In this document: in pieces, positions 5,285-6,306 of the stretch
Numbering within the stretch: position 1 is the stretch's first letter
Layout of the letters: the number at the start of each line of letters is the position of its first letter
Assembly: GCA_964628065.1 (NCBI GenBank)
Contig: CAZVLM010000031.1
Span: forward strand, 1 to 6,306
DNA from: CAIXMG01 sp964628065
GTDB lineage: Bacteria > Patescibacteriota > Minisyncoccia > Phycocordibacterales > UBA1006
Reading direction: 5' to 3'
Length of the DNA stretch: 6,306 nt
The notes under the pieces: model-generated
Databases searched by the model: none
Told to the model about the DNA's origin: nothing
What the model saw: the letters and a program-made list of their open reading frames with translations, nothing else
Translations under genes and position numbers: made by a program

Positions 5285-5821
5285 ATGATCTTCAATCAAA
5301 TTATTTCACAAACATTCGACGCGCCATTTATTTTATTCATCGTTAAGTTAATGCTCGCAATGATTCTTGGAATCCTTCTCGGACTTGAAAGAATTTATGC
5401 GCACAAGACGGCAGGCATGCGAACGTATGCATTAGTGACTGTTGCTGCAGCATTCTTCGTAATCATTGCACAGGGATTCACTTCAGAAGTCGACCCGGTA
5501 ATTCGAATGGCATCACAGATTATCGTCGGCGTCGGATTCCTTGGCGCGGGGCTTATCATTTTCAAAGATGGACACATTGAAAACCTTACAACCGCTGCTG
5601 GGATGTGGATGTGCGCCGGGATTGGAATGGCAGTAGGATTCGGAATGTTTAAGGAAGCGATCTTCGTTACCATCATTACATTCTTCGTACTTGGTATCCT
5701 TTCTTTTGCTGAACGTGCAATACGACTGAAAGTATTCCCTGATCCGGTATTTGAGGAAAGTCTTAAGAAGCCAGCTCCTAAAAAGCGAGCTACCAAGTCA
5801 AAGGAAATTGTTGTATCATAA
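5285..5821 (+). CDS. MgtC/SapB-family membrane protein without C-terminal domain
   Basis: Codes for 178 residues. MgtC-like proteins are inner-membrane proteins linked, in the few studied bacteria, to growth at low magnesium, acid survival and control of ATP synthase; the role here is unknown. Family signatures are clear: GILLGLERIYAHKTAGMRTYALV (29-51, read as GLER at 33-36 and AGMRTY at 43-48), GVGFLGAGLI (82-91) and LTTAAGMWMCAGIG (101-114). About five hydrophobic segments can be placed at 13-33, 47-64, 77-93, 102-119 and 122-142. After them comes only a short Lys-rich tail (160-173) where Salmonella MgtC has a soluble ACT-like domain, so this is the core-only form. The ATG at 5285 is chosen over an upstream TTG at 5249 and ATG at 5267, because the TATAAT box at 5270-5275 lies inside those extensions and homology starts after 5285. 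The next gene follows 28 nt downstream. Confidence 0.88.
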   Translation: MIFNQIISQTFDAPFILFIVKLMLAMILGILLGLERIYAHKTAGMRTYALVTVAAAFFVIIAQGFTSEVDPVIRMASQIIVGVGFLGAGLIIFKDGHIENLTTAAGMWMCAGIGMAVGFGMFKEAIFVTIITFFVLGILSFAERAIRLKVFPDPVFEESLKKPAPKKRATKSKEIVVS

Positions 5822-5849
5822 TACTATTAGTCACTTAATTATTTAATCT

Positions 5850-6278
5850 ATGTCACTTATTATTCTTGCGATTATCGCAGCGGTTGCATCACAAATTATC
5901 GGCGCTATCTGGCACATGCCACTTTTCGGAAAGAAGTGGGGAATGGCAATGACGGGACTCACTGAAGCCCAAATGGTCACTATGAAGTTAGATATGAAAG
6001 ACATGGGAATCCGACTTGCGCTTAACTATGTCGCTAATTTCTTCATGGCGTTTGCAACCTATTTGATCCTTGCAAACTTCGGAGCAGGAACATTGCCTCA
6101 GGTGTTGATGATTATGGCCGTGATCTTCCTAGGATTTGCCTTTCCGTTCATCCTTATCGGAACCCTTTGGAACGGACGACCCGTTAAGTCTGAAATCACA
6201 ACATTCTTGATTTCTATCGGTTATCAGCTCATTAACCTATTCGTGTGGGCATTGTTGTTCACCTGGTTGGCGAGATAA
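5850..6278 (+). CDS. DUF1761-like small membrane protein
   Basis: Codes for 142 residues, the usual size for this family of uncharacterised membrane proteins. The N-terminal segment carries IGAIWHMPLFGKKWGMAM (17-34), matching the family pattern G-x-x-W-(Y/H)-x-P-x-F-G-x-x-W. Four hydrophobic helices can be placed at about 3-21, 57-76, 83-104 and 115-139. The third is followed by LWNGRPVKSE (106-115), and the last ends in WLAR. It shares a short transcription unit with the MgtC-family gene, which gives no clear functional clue beyond co-expression of two membrane proteins. There is no Shine-Dalgarno sequence in the 28-nt gap. Unlike the other starts, no good -10 hexamer sits 6-11 nt ahead of the ATG; TACTAT at 5822-5827 is the best nearby match. 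It probably relies on readthrough from the promoter at 5270. Function unknown; I am fairly sure of the family. Confidence 0.75.
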   Translation: MSLIILAIIAAVASQIIGAIWHMPLFGKKWGMAMTGLTEAQMVTMKLDMKDMGIRLALNYVANFFMAFATYLILANFGAGTLPQVLMIMAVIFLGFAFPFILIGTLWNGRPVKSEITTFLISIGYQLINLFVWALLFTWLAR

Positions 6279-6279
6279 T

Positions 6280-6306
6280 AAAAAGCGGGCACTATGCCTG
6301 CTTTTT
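6280..6306 (+). terminator. Strong intrinsic terminator, potentially bidirectional
   Basis: AAAAAGCGGGC (6280-6290) pairs with GCCTGCTTTTT (6296-6306) over 11 positions, with one G-T wobble and an ACTAT loop. The GC-rich core followed by five or more Ts is a textbook intrinsic terminator, starting 1 nt after the last stop codon. The A-run on the left arm means it can also work on the opposite strand for a convergent gene. The T-run reaches the window edge and may continue. Confidence 0.92.

Noticed and set aside
5395..5796. A 133-codon open frame on the minus strand
   Set aside because: It lies wholly antisense to the MgtC-family gene, is a composition shadow of that frame, and has no recognisable motif or start signal.
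5835..5847. AT-rich TTAATTATTTAAT stretch as a promoter for the DUF1761-like gene
   Set aside because: No hexamer in it matches the -10 consensus well at a sensible distance from the ATG; simple AT-rich spacer is the better reading.

Overview
The window looks like ordinary chromosomal sequence from a small-genome bacterium of the Candidate Phyla Radiation (Patescibacteria, Parcubacteria-like). I infer this from four things. Seven genes are tightly packed on one strand. None has a recognisable Shine-Dalgarno sequence. Gene 1 carries a domain I associate with CPR proteins, ending in an xTEELATxxHFPG...PPANLP motif and normally found next to VirD4/TraG-like ATPases. MnmA and MltG have sequence features I associate with that group. 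Base composition is moderately AT-rich by eye. Six genes stop at TAA and mnmA stops at TGA exactly where the family ends, so the standard bacterial code fits and nothing suggests TGA recoding. The taxonomic call is recognition, not a search result.

Block A (31-5127) is a five-gene, operon-like string. Its genes are a membrane-anchored protein related to the N-terminal module of CPR type IV secretion-like ATPases; MltG, the endolytic murein transglycosylase; a DEDDh 3'-5' exonuclease of the DnaQ/RNase T fold; MnmA, the tRNA 2-thiouridylase; and an anchored exported protein that looks like a divergent lysozyme-like murein hydrolase. Gaps are 20 nt or less, and mnmA overlaps the next gene by 4 nt (ATGA). 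Two of the five would act on peptidoglycan and one may belong to a surface or secretion apparatus, so the string mixes cell-envelope and information-processing jobs.

A 157-nt spacer (5128-5284) follows. It has no gene, but it holds short direct repeats and hairpins that compete with one another, and it ends in a consensus TATAAT box.

Block B (5285-6306) encodes two small membrane proteins, an MgtC/SapB-family protein and a DUF1761-like protein, and closes with a strong intrinsic terminator.

The most notable pattern is in the start regions. Six of the seven genes have a -10-like hexamer whose last base lies only 6-11 nt before the likely ATG, three of them with an extended TGn. This predicts leaderless or nearly leaderless mRNAs, with promoters embedded in the end of the preceding gene even inside what looks like an operon. 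I see no CRISPR array, tRNA, rRNA, insertion sequence or phage gene, and no clear new multi-gene system. The best candidates for novelty are the start-site architecture, the unassigned gene at 4081-5127 and the ATPase-less secretion-type module at 31-1497.
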